From contig NZ_PTRA01000004.1 in NCBI RefSeq assembly GCF_002943425.1, positions 310,001 through 374,000 of the forward strand: DNA of 64,000 nt, read 5' to 3'. The translations under genes were made by a program, and so were the position numbers. The notes beneath the pieces are model-generated. The model ran no database searches. It was not told where the DNA came from and was given only the letters and a program-made list of their open reading frames with translations. The stretch is from Siphonobacter curvatus. Lineage in GTDB: Bacteria; Bacteroidota; Bacteroidia; Cytophagales; Spirosomataceae. This document shows positions 36,660 to 46,206 of the stretch, piece after piece (position 1 is the stretch's first letter; each line of letters starts with the position of its first letter).

Positions 36660-37063
36660 TTAATGCCGTTTATACCTTTCCTCGAGTTGCTTCAGCTCTT
36701 TAGAACGACTGTCCAAATATTTCTCACCTTTCAAGGTCAGATAGAGCGAGTAGGTAGGTCGAGCGTTACATTCCAGGACCTGGGATTGTCTAAGATCAAT
36801 GAAATATCGATCAAATCTACGTCCTTAACTTTTGTGGTGAGTTGGGGATCAGTGAATTCCTCTAATATAGCCAGTTCTTGCCATAAAACTTCAATGAGCA
36901 GATCATAAATGATTGAGTACTTATCAGCGATTGTTAGAAAGGAAAGGTGATTTATATTTTCAAACAGTTGATATAGGCCCAATAGTCCCTCCTCGATACT
37001 TAGGAGCATGGCTAGTTTTTCTAGTTTTCGATCAACAAACTCATACAGTTTTTGCTCCTTCAT
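36660..37063 (-). pseudogene. Frameshifted hypothetical gene (about 133 residues if intact)
   Basis: From ATG 37063 the frame gives an acidic helical protein (MKEQKLYEFVDRKLEKLAML, later DPQLTTKVKDVDLIDISLIL) and stops at TGA near 36737 after NPRSWNVTLDLPTRSI. The adjacent frame continues directly with YSLYLTLKGEKYLDSRSKEL, then KQLEERYKRH, to TAA 36662-36660. The join (WNV ... YSLYLTLKGEKYL) looks natural, so loss of one base or gain of two near 36755 probably truncated the protein by about 25 residues. The truncated 108-residue form could still be made. Function unknown. Confidence 0.5.
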
Positions 37064-37179
37064 TACTGTTGACTAATCACAATTAGGTTGACTACTATAA
37101 CCCACTTCAACAAATCAAGATAAAGATGCTCACGAAACCCTCTCCGCTATGAGACAAAACAGCGTATAATAGATTCGCC

Positions 37180-38028
37180 TTACTGAACTATAGGAAGGGT
37201 ACGATTAGCCAAGTTCAATAAATGAAGCCCCATCAAATAGGGCATAATGAAGGGGAAAGCAGGAATAGATACTAAGTAGGTGGCAATCACCAGGGGTTCA
37301 ATCGAAAAAGGGGGCAACACACTCAGCAATGCACCGGCCAGGCTGAAGATCAGATAAAGCCGGCAAGCTCGGGCCTTGAACCAGCCAATTGATTGCAGTG
37401 CTTGTGCAAAACCAGCAGTAGCCAGATAAAACAGGGCAACCTCCACCCCACTTATCCAGGTAAACAGGGCTCGCATGGCCAAATACCAATCGGGTCGTTT
37501 GGCCATGGAGACCCCTGAAAAGTGGGTGAACGATTCGACTAAAAAGCTGCCCCAATACGCCATGTTGAGGATAAATAAAGGGAGTGCTATACCCATAGCC
37601 AGTAAGCCCAGTAAGCCGTACGTCTTCTCACCGCTTTGTCGAAGTTGGTTAGCCAGTAACGCAAATCCAGCCGTGATTGAAATTCCTCCCGCTATTAACA
37701 ATGCATAACGAATCTGTTGTTCCGTAGCGGTGGCCACCCAGTCGGCAATGGAAGTGGGCGGAGGTCCCATGCCCGCAAAAACGGTAAAAAAGGTCCAAGG
37801 GATAATCACCAGTAAAGCAATGGCACCTCGTTGCCGTTGCTGAGGATCGAGGCTGGTTAGGCAATTCTTTCCCAAATGCCTAACGGCAATGACCATCAGC
37901 AGGGCATGAACTAGCCAGATGGGTAGATAGAGTTGGGGTTTGCTGTGCCCGATTGCTAAAGCTACAGCGGCGGCTAAAAAAGGAACCAGGGTAAGGTAGA
38001 AACGGCTGAGTGCTTGTAGATTAGTCAT
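37180..38028 (-). CDS. Multi-pass membrane protein, unknown function
   Basis: A 282-residue protein with about seven to eight hydrophobic segments, including FYLTLVPFLAAAVALAIGHS, LYLPIWLVHALLMVIAVRHL, IALLVIIPWTFFTVFAGMGP, ALLIAGGISITAGFALLANQ, LLGLLAMGIALPLFILNMAY and the last near FPFIMPYLMGLHLLNLANRT. GMGPPPTSIADWVA lies in a loop. I do not recognise the family. It is alone on the minus strand. Confidence 0.7.
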   Translation of the reverse strand: MTNLQALSRFYLTLVPFLAAAVALAIGHSKPQLYLPIWLVHALLMVIAVRHLGKNCLTSLDPQQRQRGAIALLVIIPWTFFTVFAGMGPPPTSIADWVATATEQQIRYALLIAGGISITAGFALLANQLRQSGEKTYGLLGLLAMGIALPLFILNMAYWGSFLVESFTHFSGVSMAKRPDWYLAMRALFTWISGVEVALFYLATAGFAQALQSIGWFKARACRLYLIFSLAGALLSVLPPFSIEPLVIATYLVSIPAFPFIMPYLMGLHLLNLANRTLPIVQ

Positions 38029-38632
38029 CAGGAAGTGGATTGGTACATTGGGATACTTAAGGAAACCAATCTACGCATCATTCAGCAAACTATGGTGAAC
38101 GACGTTTCTTACATAAACGCTCTTGCTTGAAACGAAAGCGGTTTCATTGGTCCTTTTTGTTCACAAGTAAAGGCGCGTTTACCTATGTACCAGGGTTACG
38201 ACTCTGCAAGGGTCGTGCCTGATTTGTTACCTTAGCTAATACCTGTCAACTATTCCAGACCACTTTGCTTGAATGCATTAGATTTAAAGAGGATACTACT
38301 GACAAAATTTTGAAAACCATAGATAGGTATCGGGATACTTCTTCTTCTATTGTGGAGTAGTTTGAGAACGTAACTTTGATATTTTTTAATATCTGCCATA
38401 CTCCTCCAAAGGCATACGACAACGGCTGAACTAGACCATTTTTGCTACTTCCACTGATTTCCCTTTTCAGTAGCCGCTGAGCCTGCCTAGCGATAAACGT
38501 ACGGTTACATGCTGTTCAGAAATTTACTACATTTAACTTGTCTGAATAGCTGTCCGTAACGAACGACCCAACGCCATAACTCCGTGACTTTCTCATGCTA
38601 CTCTTGCCATGCAACAAAGCCGTTAGCTAATA
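38029..38632. other. Intergenic stretch, nothing seen
   Basis: About 600 bases without a credible gene or RNA. No protein-like frame longer than about 40 codons stands out on either strand. Confidence 0.4.
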
Positions 38633-38665
38633 TAAAAAAACCCTGGCTCCACACAGAAGCCAGGG
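38633..38665 (-). terminator. Terminator of the tricorn-like protease gene
   Basis: CCCTGGCT / AGCCAGGG hairpin with a run of seven A on the plus strand (T-run on the minus-strand transcript), about 25 bases after the gene. Confidence 0.85.
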
Positions 38666-38689
38666 CAATAAAAAATTCAATCAAATAAT

Positions 38690-41600
38690 TTACTTCACCT
38701 CACCCAGCAACACCTCAACCGCCTTTTCCAGCTGCTGATCTTTGCCGGTGCTTACCTGCTCGTAGTCGTTCCAGACTTTGATGTCGGGTTCGGTTTGCCA
38801 GTTTTCGAGGTATTTGCCGTTCATGGCTTTTACGCCCAGCGGCGGTACGCCCCAGCGAACGCTGTTGTCCTGCAGGGATTCCCAACCCGCGAAGGTACAG
38901 GTGCCCGGTACGGGCTGACCGACCAGTTTGCCCAGCTTCATTTCCTGCACGGTAAAGGCGTAGCAGTGACCGTCAGAATAATTCGCTTCGTTGGCCAGTG
39001 AAATGCTGGGCTTCGTCCAGCGGAAGTTGGGTTCGTAGCCGTTACTGCGGGTATCCGTGGTGTAATCCATGAACTTTTTACCCGAGAGGAACATCGCTAG
39101 ATCGGCCACCAGGTCGCCGCCGCCGTTGAAGCGGGTATCAATAACAATCCCTTTCTTATCGGCATACTTGCCCATCACTTCCTCGTAGGTCATGCGGTAC
39201 GCTCCGTCGTTCATCCCCGGAATGTGCACGTACCCCAGTTGACCCTTGCTTAGGCGTTCCACTTCATCCTGATTGCGTTTCACCCAGCGACGGTACAGCA
39301 GCGCACTCTCCTCACCCAGCGATACGGGCTTCACAATGATTTCGCGACGTTCTTTGCCGTCTACCACCGTCAGCAAGGTATTCTTACCCGCCTTGCGGTT
39401 CAGGTACTGGGCCAGGTCGCGGGCGGGCGTAATCGTTTCGCCGTCGATAGCCTCGATGATCATGCCGGGTTTTACGTTCAGATTCGCCTTCGACAGGGGA
39501 CCGTTGGCAAGCACTTCTTCCACCTTGATGCCGTTTCCGCTAAAATTCGGATCGTAGAAAATACCCAGCGACGCCGTCTGATCGGCATTGGCGTTGAAGC
39601 TTCCGTACGAAGAACCACTATGCGACACGTTCAGCTCACCCAGCAATTCACTTAGCATTTCCGAAAATTCGTAGTTGTTGCTGATGTGCGGCAGGTACTT
39701 CTCGTAATCGGGCTTATAGCTGTCCCAGTTGATGCCGTGATAACCGCCCGTGTAGAAGGTCTCTTTGGTGCGACGCCACACGTGCTCGAACATAAACTGC
39801 CGCTCGGCCAGCGTATTCAGCATCATTTCACCGCTGACGTTGATGCCTTCCTGTTTCGAGGTAGCCGGATCAATTTTCACAATGCGACCGTCCGTATTCA
39901 GGAAAATGTTCTTCTGGTCTTTGTCCCACACCATTGAGCCACCGCCGGAGTTCAGCGGAATCAGCATTTTAGTTTCTTTGGTACGCAGATTCGTCGACCA
40001 CAAGTTATAGCCTTTCTCAAAACGGGCGAGGTAATACAGCGTTTCACCGTCTTTGCTGATCAGGGCATCGGCCAGCGAAGCCGAGTGGATGGTCAGTTTC
40101 GCCTTCCGATCCGCCAGTCCTTCCCACTCAATCAGGATATTTTTAACGCTGTCTTTCTTGGCAACTTTGGCGTCTTTCTTCTTGGTGGTATCGGCTTTCG
40201 CGTTTTTCTCGTCGATGTCCTTCGCCAGAGCCGCCTCTTCTTTGCTCAGTTTAAACTTGTCAAAGGCTTCCTGCGTAAAGAACATCGCGTATACGTCTGA
40301 GGTACCGCCGCCGCTCATGGCCGCTGCCCGCAGACCGTCGCGGTTGCTGAACCAAAGCATGGCTTTACCACCCATAACCCACTTGGCCCGGAAATCCTGG
40401 AAGCCGCTTTCGGTCAGGTTGCGTACCTTGCCCTTACCGCTCGCTTCTACGATACCGATTTCTCCGGCGGCGATGCCCGGCATGCTGTAATCAAACAAGA
40501 ACCATTTACTGTCGGGACTCCACTGGAAGTACTGGTCATTATCCCGCATCGAGAATAACTCCTTATCGGTAAGAATACTACGGGTCTGCTTGGAGGCGAT
40601 GTTGTATACCTTCAGCGTCATTCGGTTTTCGATAAAGGCGATTTCTTTGCCGTCGGGCGAATACTCCGGCTCGTAGTTTTCCTTGCTGTTGTCGATGATC
40701 GGTGTTTCCTTGATCAGCGTGGAAGCGTAGAAATAGGGTTCTTCCTTACGGGTAATCCGGGTTTCGTAAATTTTCCAGGTATTGCCGCGTTCGGACGCGT
40801 ACAGCAATGCTTTGCCATCGGGCGAGAAGCTGACGTCGGTTTCCTGCTCGGGGGTGTTGGTAATACGTTTGGTAATACCCCCTTCGAGGGAGCTGACGAA
40901 TACTTCCCCCCGGAACAAGAAAGCAACTTCTTTGCCATTGGGTGATACAGCCATACCGCGAACACCACCGCTGACGGGCAGTACCTTTTCATTATTGCTA
41001 CGGGCATCGGCGGCGATGCTAATACTGAGCTTTTGCGGTTTACCGCTGGGTTGCATCGTATACAGATCACCGTCGTAGCTAAAACACAGCGTACCGTTCT
41101 GAGCCTGACTCAAAAACCGCACGGGGTGTTTTTTGAAGGAAGTCAGGGCCTGCGGCTGCGTCGGATTGTCCAGCGAAAGTTTGTAGACGTTGAAGGAGCC
41201 GTTGCCTTCGCTCAGGTATACCAGACTTTTATCGTTATCGGCGAAAATCGGATTCCGATCCTCCCCAGCAAAGGTGGTGAGTTTGGTGTGCTTCTTAGCT
41301 TTGGCATCGTACACCCAGATGTCCCGCGTAATGGAGGAAACGTGGTGCTTCCGCCAGGCGTTTTCGCCGCCTTTTTTATCGTGGTACACCAGCTTGTTGC
41401 CGTCTTTACTGAATTTTACGTCCTCAGCGGGCGTCGTGAAGAGCTGCTCGACGCGCCCCCCCTGTAGGGAGACTTTGTACAATTCCGGTTGTGATCCCGT
41501 CGGGAACTGGCGGTTGCTGGCCACGTCCATGCGGGCAGAACCAAACACGACCTGCTTCCCATCCGGCGTAAACTCGTAGGGGTACTCGGCCGCCGAGTGA

Positions 41601-41914
41601 TACGTCAGGCGTTTGGCCTCCCCGCCGTCGACGGCAATGGTAAAGACATCGAAGTTTCCGTAACGATCCGACGCAAAGGCGATGGTTTTGCTATCGCGGG
41701 ACCATACAGGCATGAAGTCATGAGCTTCGTGGAACGTCAGCGGTGTGGCGACACCACCCGTAGCGGCCACTTTCCAGAGATCACCTTTGTAGGTGAATAC
41801 TATTGTTTTTCCATCGGGCGAAAGGGCCGGATATCGCAGCCAGGAAGGCGTTTGCTGGGCCTGCGAAACCAATGCCCAACTGGCCAGCAGTAAGGCGGTA
41901 ATAATCTTTTTCAC
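38690..41914 (-). CDS. Tricorn-like protease (S41 family)
   Basis: A 1074-residue exported peptidase with a GTG start. Signal peptide ending ALVSQAQ, then WD40/TolB-like beta-propellers (YPALSPDGKTIVFTYKGDLW; FMPVWSRDSKTIAFASDRYG; repeated SPDGK motifs), a Lys/Asp-rich linker near residue 580, a PDZ domain (SLGIFYDPNFSGNGIKVEEV, then GMIIEAIDGETI) and the S41 catalytic domain. The Tricorn Ser-His pair is in LGELNVSHSGSSYG; the nucleophile region is NYSDGHCYAFT (Ser-Asp), with DTRFNGGGDLVADL nearby and a Glu in KYLENWQTEPDIKV. These match the S-H-S-D-E set of archaeal Tricorn. It probably degrades peptides in the periplasm or on the surface. It has its own terminator and stands alone. Confidence 0.94.
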   Translation of the reverse strand: MKKIITALLLASWALVSQAQQTPSWLRYPALSPDGKTIVFTYKGDLWKVAATGGVATPLTFHEAHDFMPVWSRDSKTIAFASDRYGNFDVFTIAVDGGEAKRLTYHSAAEYPYEFTPDGKQVVFGSARMDVASNRQFPTGSQPELYKVSLQGGRVEQLFTTPAEDVKFSKDGNKLVYHDKKGGENAWRKHHVSSITRDIWVYDAKAKKHTKLTTFAGEDRNPIFADNDKSLVYLSEGNGSFNVYKLSLDNPTQPQALTSFKKHPVRFLSQAQNGTLCFSYDGDLYTMQPSGKPQKLSISIAADARSNNEKVLPVSGGVRGMAVSPNGKEVAFLFRGEVFVSSLEGGITKRITNTPEQETDVSFSPDGKALLYASERGNTWKIYETRITRKEEPYFYASTLIKETPIIDNSKENYEPEYSPDGKEIAFIENRMTLKVYNIASKQTRSILTDKELFSMRDNDQYFQWSPDSKWFLFDYSMPGIAAGEIGIVEASGKGKVRNLTESGFQDFRAKWVMGGKAMLWFSNRDGLRAAAMSGGGTSDVYAMFFTQEAFDKFKLSKEEAALAKDIDEKNAKADTTKKKDAKVAKKDSVKNILIEWEGLADRKAKLTIHSASLADALISKDGETLYYLARFEKGYNLWSTNLRTKETKMLIPLNSGGGSMVWDKDQKNIFLNTDGRIVKIDPATSKQEGINVSGEMMLNTLAERQFMFEHVWRRTKETFYTGGYHGINWDSYKPDYEKYLPHISNNYEFSEMLSELLGELNVSHSGSSYGSFNANADQTASLGIFYDPNFSGNGIKVEEVLANGPLSKANLNVKPGMIIEAIDGETITPARDLAQYLNRKAGKNTLLTVVDGKERREIIVKPVSLGEESALLYRRWVKRNQDEVERLSKGQLGYVHIPGMNDGAYRMTYEEVMGKYADKKGIVIDTRFNGGGDLVADLAMFLSGKKFMDYTTDTRSNGYEPNFRWTKPSISLANEANYSDGHCYAFTVQEMKLGKLVGQPVPGTCTFAGWESLQDNSVRWGVPPLGVKAMNGKYLENWQTEPDIKVWNDYEQVSTGKDQQLEKAVEVLLGEVK

Positions 41915-42665
41915 GGGAGAATGTTAGTTTGAGACAAACAGGCAAGATAAGGGTTTTCTTCGTTTGTTTTTAGGGATTTTGAGTTGATGTAAGCTTAGGT
42001 GGGGTGTTTTTATGAAAGTTTTGTTTGTATGAGATTTGGCAATAGGCTATTTTGAATGAAGGGGTTTTAGTTTAGTTCCTGTAAGTACAGCATAGGCTTT
42101 CCATGCAGATACTTACTGCACTTGGTCTTAAAGATCAGTATTTCTTCCTTTAGAGACGGTTGGTTTTTTAGTCCGTATACATTCCTTCCATGTGGGGCGG
42201 GGCATTCCATGCCGGCACGCCCACCGCTCTTTTCATCCTGCTCAAGGCCAACGCGGTGCGGATGAAACCACCATGGAATGGAAGGCGGCTTGAGCCCCAG
42301 AATGCGATTCCCGGAATGGAATTCCGGCATGGGATGCCCCGCATGGAATGCGATACGGACAGGGATCGGGTTTAGGCCGTCCGTGAGGGTATTAGGTTGC
42401 ATTTAACAACTAATACCTTTCAAAAGATGTCAGAAGAAGCAAACCTCTCCCGCCCATGAGCCATTCCATGGTGGCAACGGAGTAACCTGTCTCGCCCATT
42501 CCATGGTGGGACCAATGCGGTGGCCTGAGGCTAAGCCAGGCAGTTACGGAGAGGTCCAGCCTGGAAGGTTCATGGGCTACCGAACAGCCCCATCTGAATA
42601 CCAAACCCAGTCTAGGTATATAACGCACTTATTTCAAACCCATTCACAAACCACTCAAAATCTCC
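41915..42665. other. Long intergenic region before the PNPOx gene
   Basis: About 750 bases without a credible gene. From 42180 to 42520 it is filled with ATGGAATG/CATTCCAT-type repeats (separate entry). Confidence 0.5.
42180..42520. repeat. Field of inverted and direct ATGGAATG/CATTCCAT repeats
   Basis: GCATTCCATGC (42202-42212) is inverted at 42341-42351 (GCATGGAATGC). CCACCATGGAATGG near 42270 is the reverse complement of CCATTCCATGGTGG near 42463 and near 42498. GGAATGGAATTCC and GGCATGGGATGCC lie between. At least five copies of the core are irregularly spaced on both strands, so this is not a CRISPR array. The copies could fold into one large branched structure. Confidence 0.6.
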
Positions 42666-43217
42666 CTACAGTAACCCCAAATCTGTCACTAACCCATCCA
42701 GACTTTTAAGGTTGTTTTTTTGTACATATTCCGCTAATCCGTCTTCTCCTTTTTTCTCAGCCCATTGAAAATGAATGTCGCGTTCGCCGACGTAATCGTA
42801 CAGGGGTACGCCAAAACCGCAGGAAGTCTGTACCAAATCGATGTCGGCGACAATCAGCTGACGCGTACTGGGATAAATCGTAAACTGCGGAGTAAGGCTT
42901 TCCCACTCCTCAGTGCCGGGCAATACGGCGTGACCTTTGCCGTACAGTTTGAGGATCAGCGGGGAGCCTTCAAACGAGCAGAACATGAAGGTAATACGTC
43001 CGTTTTCCAGGGTATGGGCGGAGGTTTCGTTGCCGCTACTGATCAAATCCATGTAGGCCACCTGGTTTTCGGATAGTACGCGAAAACAATCCAGTCCTTT
43101 CGGTGAAAGATTAACCCGGCCATCACCGCTCAAAGGTGCGGTGGCGACGAAGAAAATATGTTGTTTTTTGATAAATGCCTGCTGTGCATCAGGAATCACG
43201 GAATAGAATTTGCCCAT
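42666..43217 (-). CDS. Pyridoxamine 5'-phosphate oxidase-like protein
   Basis: A 183-residue flavin-binding split-barrel protein. HIFFVATAPLSGDGRVNLSP (then KGLDCFRVL) is the usual first part, with VAYMDLISSGNETSAHTLEN and GRITFMFCSFEGSPLILKLY as the second, matching general PNPOx-like FMN proteins. The C-terminal region SCGFGVPLYDYVGERDIHFQ, WAEKKGEDGL distinguishes this subgroup; it is not the biosynthetic PdxH. Role unknown. Confidence 0.88.
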   Translation of the reverse strand: MGKFYSVIPDAQQAFIKKQHIFFVATAPLSGDGRVNLSPKGLDCFRVLSENQVAYMDLISSGNETSAHTLENGRITFMFCSFEGSPLILKLYGKGHAVLPGTEEWESLTPQFTIYPSTRQLIVADIDLVQTSCGFGVPLYDYVGERDIHFQWAEKKGEDGLAEYVQKNNLKSLDGLVTDLGLL

Positions 43218-43244
43218 AATCTTGAATAAGAAAAGCCCGAAACG

Positions 43245-43279
43245 ATACGTGGCAAAAGTAGTATTCTTTTGCCACGTAT
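43245..43279. terminator. Terminator-like hairpin after the AI-2E gene
   Basis: ATACGTGGCAAAAG / CTTTTGCCACGTAT, 14-bp perfect stem, 7-base loop, 23 bases after the stop of the minus-strand transporter gene. Confidence 0.7.
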
Positions 43280-43301
43280 TGCTTTCTCATCTGCTCCTGA
43301 T

Positions 43302-44390
43302 TTACTTCTTGCCGAACCAGCCTTTGACTTTATCCATGAAGTTAGACTCTTTTTTCTTGGGTTCTTCGCCAATCAGGAATCCGTACGGTTTCAACGGCTC
43401 AATATGATCGCAGATAATCTTGACGATACCCAGTAGCGGCAAGGCCAGAATCATGCCCGGTATGCCCCAGACGGTTTCGCCCACGACGATAATAAAGATG
43501 GTAAATAACGGGTTGATATTTACGCCACTGCCCACGATGAGCGGTTCGAGCAAATAGGTTTGGATAAACTGTACCAGGGCGTAGACGATGACAATCCCGA
43601 TAATTGCGTTGCTATCCCCGCTCTGAGCCAGCGTGATGAGAATGGTTAAGCCCGTCCCCATTAGGTTGCCGACAAATGGAATGATTTCAAGGATACCGCA
43701 TAGGATCGCCAGAAAGATCGCGTGTTTAACTCCTACGATGCTAAAGCCAATTCCGTAGAGTACCCACAGCATGACAATCATACTGGCCAGCCCCATGAGG
43801 TATTTCTGAGCCACTTCGCTGGTTTTGGAGATGATGGTACGGGCTTCGAACTGATCGTCAGCGGGTGTTAGTTTGAGGATGAATGTTTTAATATGTCCCC
43901 GAAACAGCATCAACAAAAACAGGTACACCAGCATCAGTATGGTATCCACGGCCATTCCCATGACTCCATTTAGCACACCCGTCACCACGGAAGAAAGCTG
44001 TCCTGAACTGGACGACTGCTGTTCTTTCAACATCTGCTCTTGCTTCTTAGCATCAATTCCCAAGGTCTGACTGACGTATTGTTTGGCCTTACTGACCATA
44101 TCGGTAATCTTCTGATCAATGCCGCTCATGTCTTTGATGAGATCGGACAGTTGCCACTGAATCAGAAAGGCCAGTCCGGCAATGACCAGCAGAAAGATAA
44201 AAATACAAAGCAGGGCGGCGGGTCCCCGACTCATCCCCTTTCGTTCAAAGCGGGTACTGAGCGGCAGAAACAGCATAGCCAGTAACCCGGCAATGACCAG
44301 CGGCACCAGCACGGGTTTAGCCAGGAATAAAGCTCCAAACAGAAGAAATAGAAAAATCAGAAAGCGGGTGGGCTTTACGAGTGCTTGCAT
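43302..44390 (-). CDS. AI-2E family transporter
   Basis: A 362-residue membrane protein with about eight transmembrane segments (FLIFLFLLFGALFLAKPVLV; PLVIAGLLAMLFLPLSTRFE; ALLCIFIFLLVIAGLAFLIQ; MAVDTILMLVYLFLLMLFRG; ILCGILEIIPFVGNLMGTGL; IGIVIVYALVQFIQTYLLEP; LFTIFIIVVGETVWGIPGMI). A Gln/Ser-rich periplasmic loop lies near residue 115-130. EIIPFVGNLMG and VWGIPGMILALPLLG are signature stretches of the AI-2E family (PF01594), which includes Na+/H+ antiporter-like and proposed quorum-signal exporters. Which solute it carries cannot be told. Confidence 0.93.
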   Translation of the reverse strand: MQALVKPTRFLIFLFLLFGALFLAKPVLVPLVIAGLLAMLFLPLSTRFERKGMSRGPAALLCIFIFLLVIAGLAFLIQWQLSDLIKDMSGIDQKITDMVSKAKQYVSQTLGIDAKKQEQMLKEQQSSSSGQLSSVVTGVLNGVMGMAVDTILMLVYLFLLMLFRGHIKTFILKLTPADDQFEARTIISKTSEVAQKYLMGLASMIVMLWVLYGIGFSIVGVKHAIFLAILCGILEIIPFVGNLMGTGLTILITLAQSGDSNAIIGIVIVYALVQFIQTYLLEPLIVGSGVNINPLFTIFIIVVGETVWGIPGMILALPLLGIVKIICDHIEPLKPYGFLIGEEPKKKESNFMDKVKGWFGKK

Positions 44391-44445
44391 CGGACAATAC
44401 GGTTGAAGGTAAAAAAATAAACTGCTAGAAAACAGTGCCAGCGGT

Positions 44446-46047
44446 TCATTCCAGCCGGATGATCACACCCGCATGTTTATCCAGCGTTAGGGAATTATCT
44501 TTCCACTGCCCTTCCAGACTGGTAGAAGTAGCCAGCTCCACGTGCCCTTTGAACGCATACGCTCCCGTGTGAACGTAAACGGGTTCATCACTCAGATTCA
44601 GGGCAACCAGGAAGTGATCCCGCCCTTGCCAGCGACGAGCATAGAGCAAGGCCTGCTCATTGGAAAATACCGGAATGTACACGCCGCTGTGCAGAGCCGG
44701 TTCGCGTTGTCGCAGAGTGATCAGTTGTTTGTACAGCCAAAGAATCGAATCCGGATCCTGTTGCTGCGTTTCTACGTCACTTTCAAACGTACTGGCTCTG
44801 ATCCAGGGCGTTACTTCACTGAAACCACCGTAGATACTGGCATTCCAGAGCATATTCGTCCGAACGGAATCACGCATGAAGTACTGGCGTTCTTTCACCA
44901 GCGGCTGCGGGTCTTTTCGTTCGGCTACCGGGATTTCGGTCTGGGTCATGCCGATTTCATCGCCGTAATACAGCGTGGGCGTTCCCCGAAGCGTCAGTAC
45001 TAACATCGCCGCTACGCGGGCCTGAGGGGCTCCTACCCGACTGGCGATGCGTCGCTGATCGTGGTTGGCCATCACCCAGTTGGGCCAGGCCTGCGGAGGT
45101 AGTAGCCCTTCGTACTCATCAATGGCTCGGGCGATTTCACTACTCTTCCAGGGTAACACCAGCAATCGGCTATTCATGGACAGGTGAGCCCCTTCGCCCT
45201 GGATACCGTGATAAAATACAGTTTCAGGCGTAGGCAGATTCACTTCCACGAGCATTAACCGTTCCTCGTATGCGTCGATTAAATCCCGCATCTTGCGAAC
45301 AATGTCATAGATTTCCGGCTGATGGGCCGAATACGCCGTTTGCAATTGTTCATCTTCCGGCATATCAGGCGTAAAAGCGGCGTTACGCGGATTATCCCGC
45401 CAGTGTTCATCTTTAATGAGGTGCCAGAAGGCATCGATGCGAAAACCATCGGCTCCGCGATCCAGCCAGAATCGCATGATCCGGAGCATTTCCTGCTGTA
45501 CTTCCGGATTCCGCCAATTCAAATCCGGCTGACGTTTCCCGAAGGCATGGTAGTAGTATTTTCCAACAGCAGGCTCCCATTCCCAGGCCGCTCCACCGAA
45601 TTCGCTAAGCCAGTTGTTCGGCGGATACTGATTGGCCCGGGGTTCTTTCCAGATATACCAATCATGTTTCGGATTTTCGCGGGAAGAGCGGGATTCCTTA
45701 AACCAGGGATGTTCGTCAGAGGTATGGTTGGGCACTAAATCCAGAATTATTTTCAGTTGACGCTGATGAGCTTCTGCTACCAGTGCCTCAAAATCGGCAA
45801 ACGTGCCTGCTTCGGGATCGATGGCCGTATAGTCCGAAACGTCATAGCCAAAATCATAGTGGGGCGAAGGATAGAACGGCGATAACCAAAGGGCCGTAAC
45901 ACCCAGCCATTGGAAGTAATCCAGTCGCTGAATCAGGCCTCGTAGATCGCCTACCCCATCGGCGTTACTATCCTGAAAAGATTTGATGTATACCTGATAA
46001 ATAATTCCCCGTTGCCACCAACGTTGCGTAGTCGAGCTGTTTTCCAT
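44446..46047 (-). CDS. GH13 alpha-amylase-family glucosidase
   Basis: A 533-residue enzyme of the alpha-glucosidase branch of GH13. The four family regions are visible: LDLVPNHTS (region I), GFRIDAFWHL with the Asp nucleophile (II), LMLVEVNLP with the Glu acid/base (III), and VMANHDQRR (IV). QPDLNWRNPEVQQEML between regions I and II is usual for alpha-glucosidases, and a C-terminal beta domain ends the protein. No signal peptide is seen with this start, so it is probably cytoplasmic. The frame is open to 46152, but the upstream part runs into the preceding gene's terminator, so ATG 46047 is preferred. It likely releases glucose from oligosaccharides such as sucrose, maltose or isomaltose. Confidence 0.92.
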   Translation of the reverse strand: MENSSTTQRWWQRGIIYQVYIKSFQDSNADGVGDLRGLIQRLDYFQWLGVTALWLSPFYPSPHYDFGYDVSDYTAIDPEAGTFADFEALVAEAHQRQLKIILDLVPNHTSDEHPWFKESRSSRENPKHDWYIWKEPRANQYPPNNWLSEFGGAAWEWEPAVGKYYYHAFGKRQPDLNWRNPEVQQEMLRIMRFWLDRGADGFRIDAFWHLIKDEHWRDNPRNAAFTPDMPEDEQLQTAYSAHQPEIYDIVRKMRDLIDAYEERLMLVEVNLPTPETVFYHGIQGEGAHLSMNSRLLVLPWKSSEIARAIDEYEGLLPPQAWPNWVMANHDQRRIASRVGAPQARVAAMLVLTLRGTPTLYYGDEIGMTQTEIPVAERKDPQPLVKERQYFMRDSVRTNMLWNASIYGGFSEVTPWIRASTFESDVETQQQDPDSILWLYKQLITLRQREPALHSGVYIPVFSNEQALLYARRWQGRDHFLVALNLSDEPVYVHTGAYAFKGHVELATSTSLEGQWKDNSLTLDKHAGVIIRLE

Positions 46048-46140
46048 AGCTGATTCAAAGAGTCCCGCAATGGGTGAGAAACGTGCTTGTATCAGGGAAA
46101 CGATCAGAAGACCATTCTGTTTATACGTTGTACTTTTTCT

Positions 46141-46186
46141 AAAAAAACACAACCGCCGAAATCACCTTGAGGTGATTTCGGCGGTT
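46141..46186 (-). terminator. Terminator of the aldo/keto reductase gene
   Basis: Perfect 16-bp stem AACCGCCGAAATCACC / GGTGATTTCGGCGGTT with loop TTGA, followed on the minus strand by a T-run (seven A on the plus strand). Confidence 0.92.
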
Positions 46187-46206
46187 CGTAGGGTATTCTT
46201 TATACG

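Noticed and set aside
42180-42520. CRISPR array
   Set aside because: Repeats are short, occur on both strands, and are irregularly spaced; no cas genes are nearby despite the Cas4-like nuclease at 6398.
46048-46152. Upstream start of the GH13 gene at 46152
   Set aside because: It would place coding sequence over the terminator of the preceding gene and adds a stretch unlike any GH13 N-terminus.
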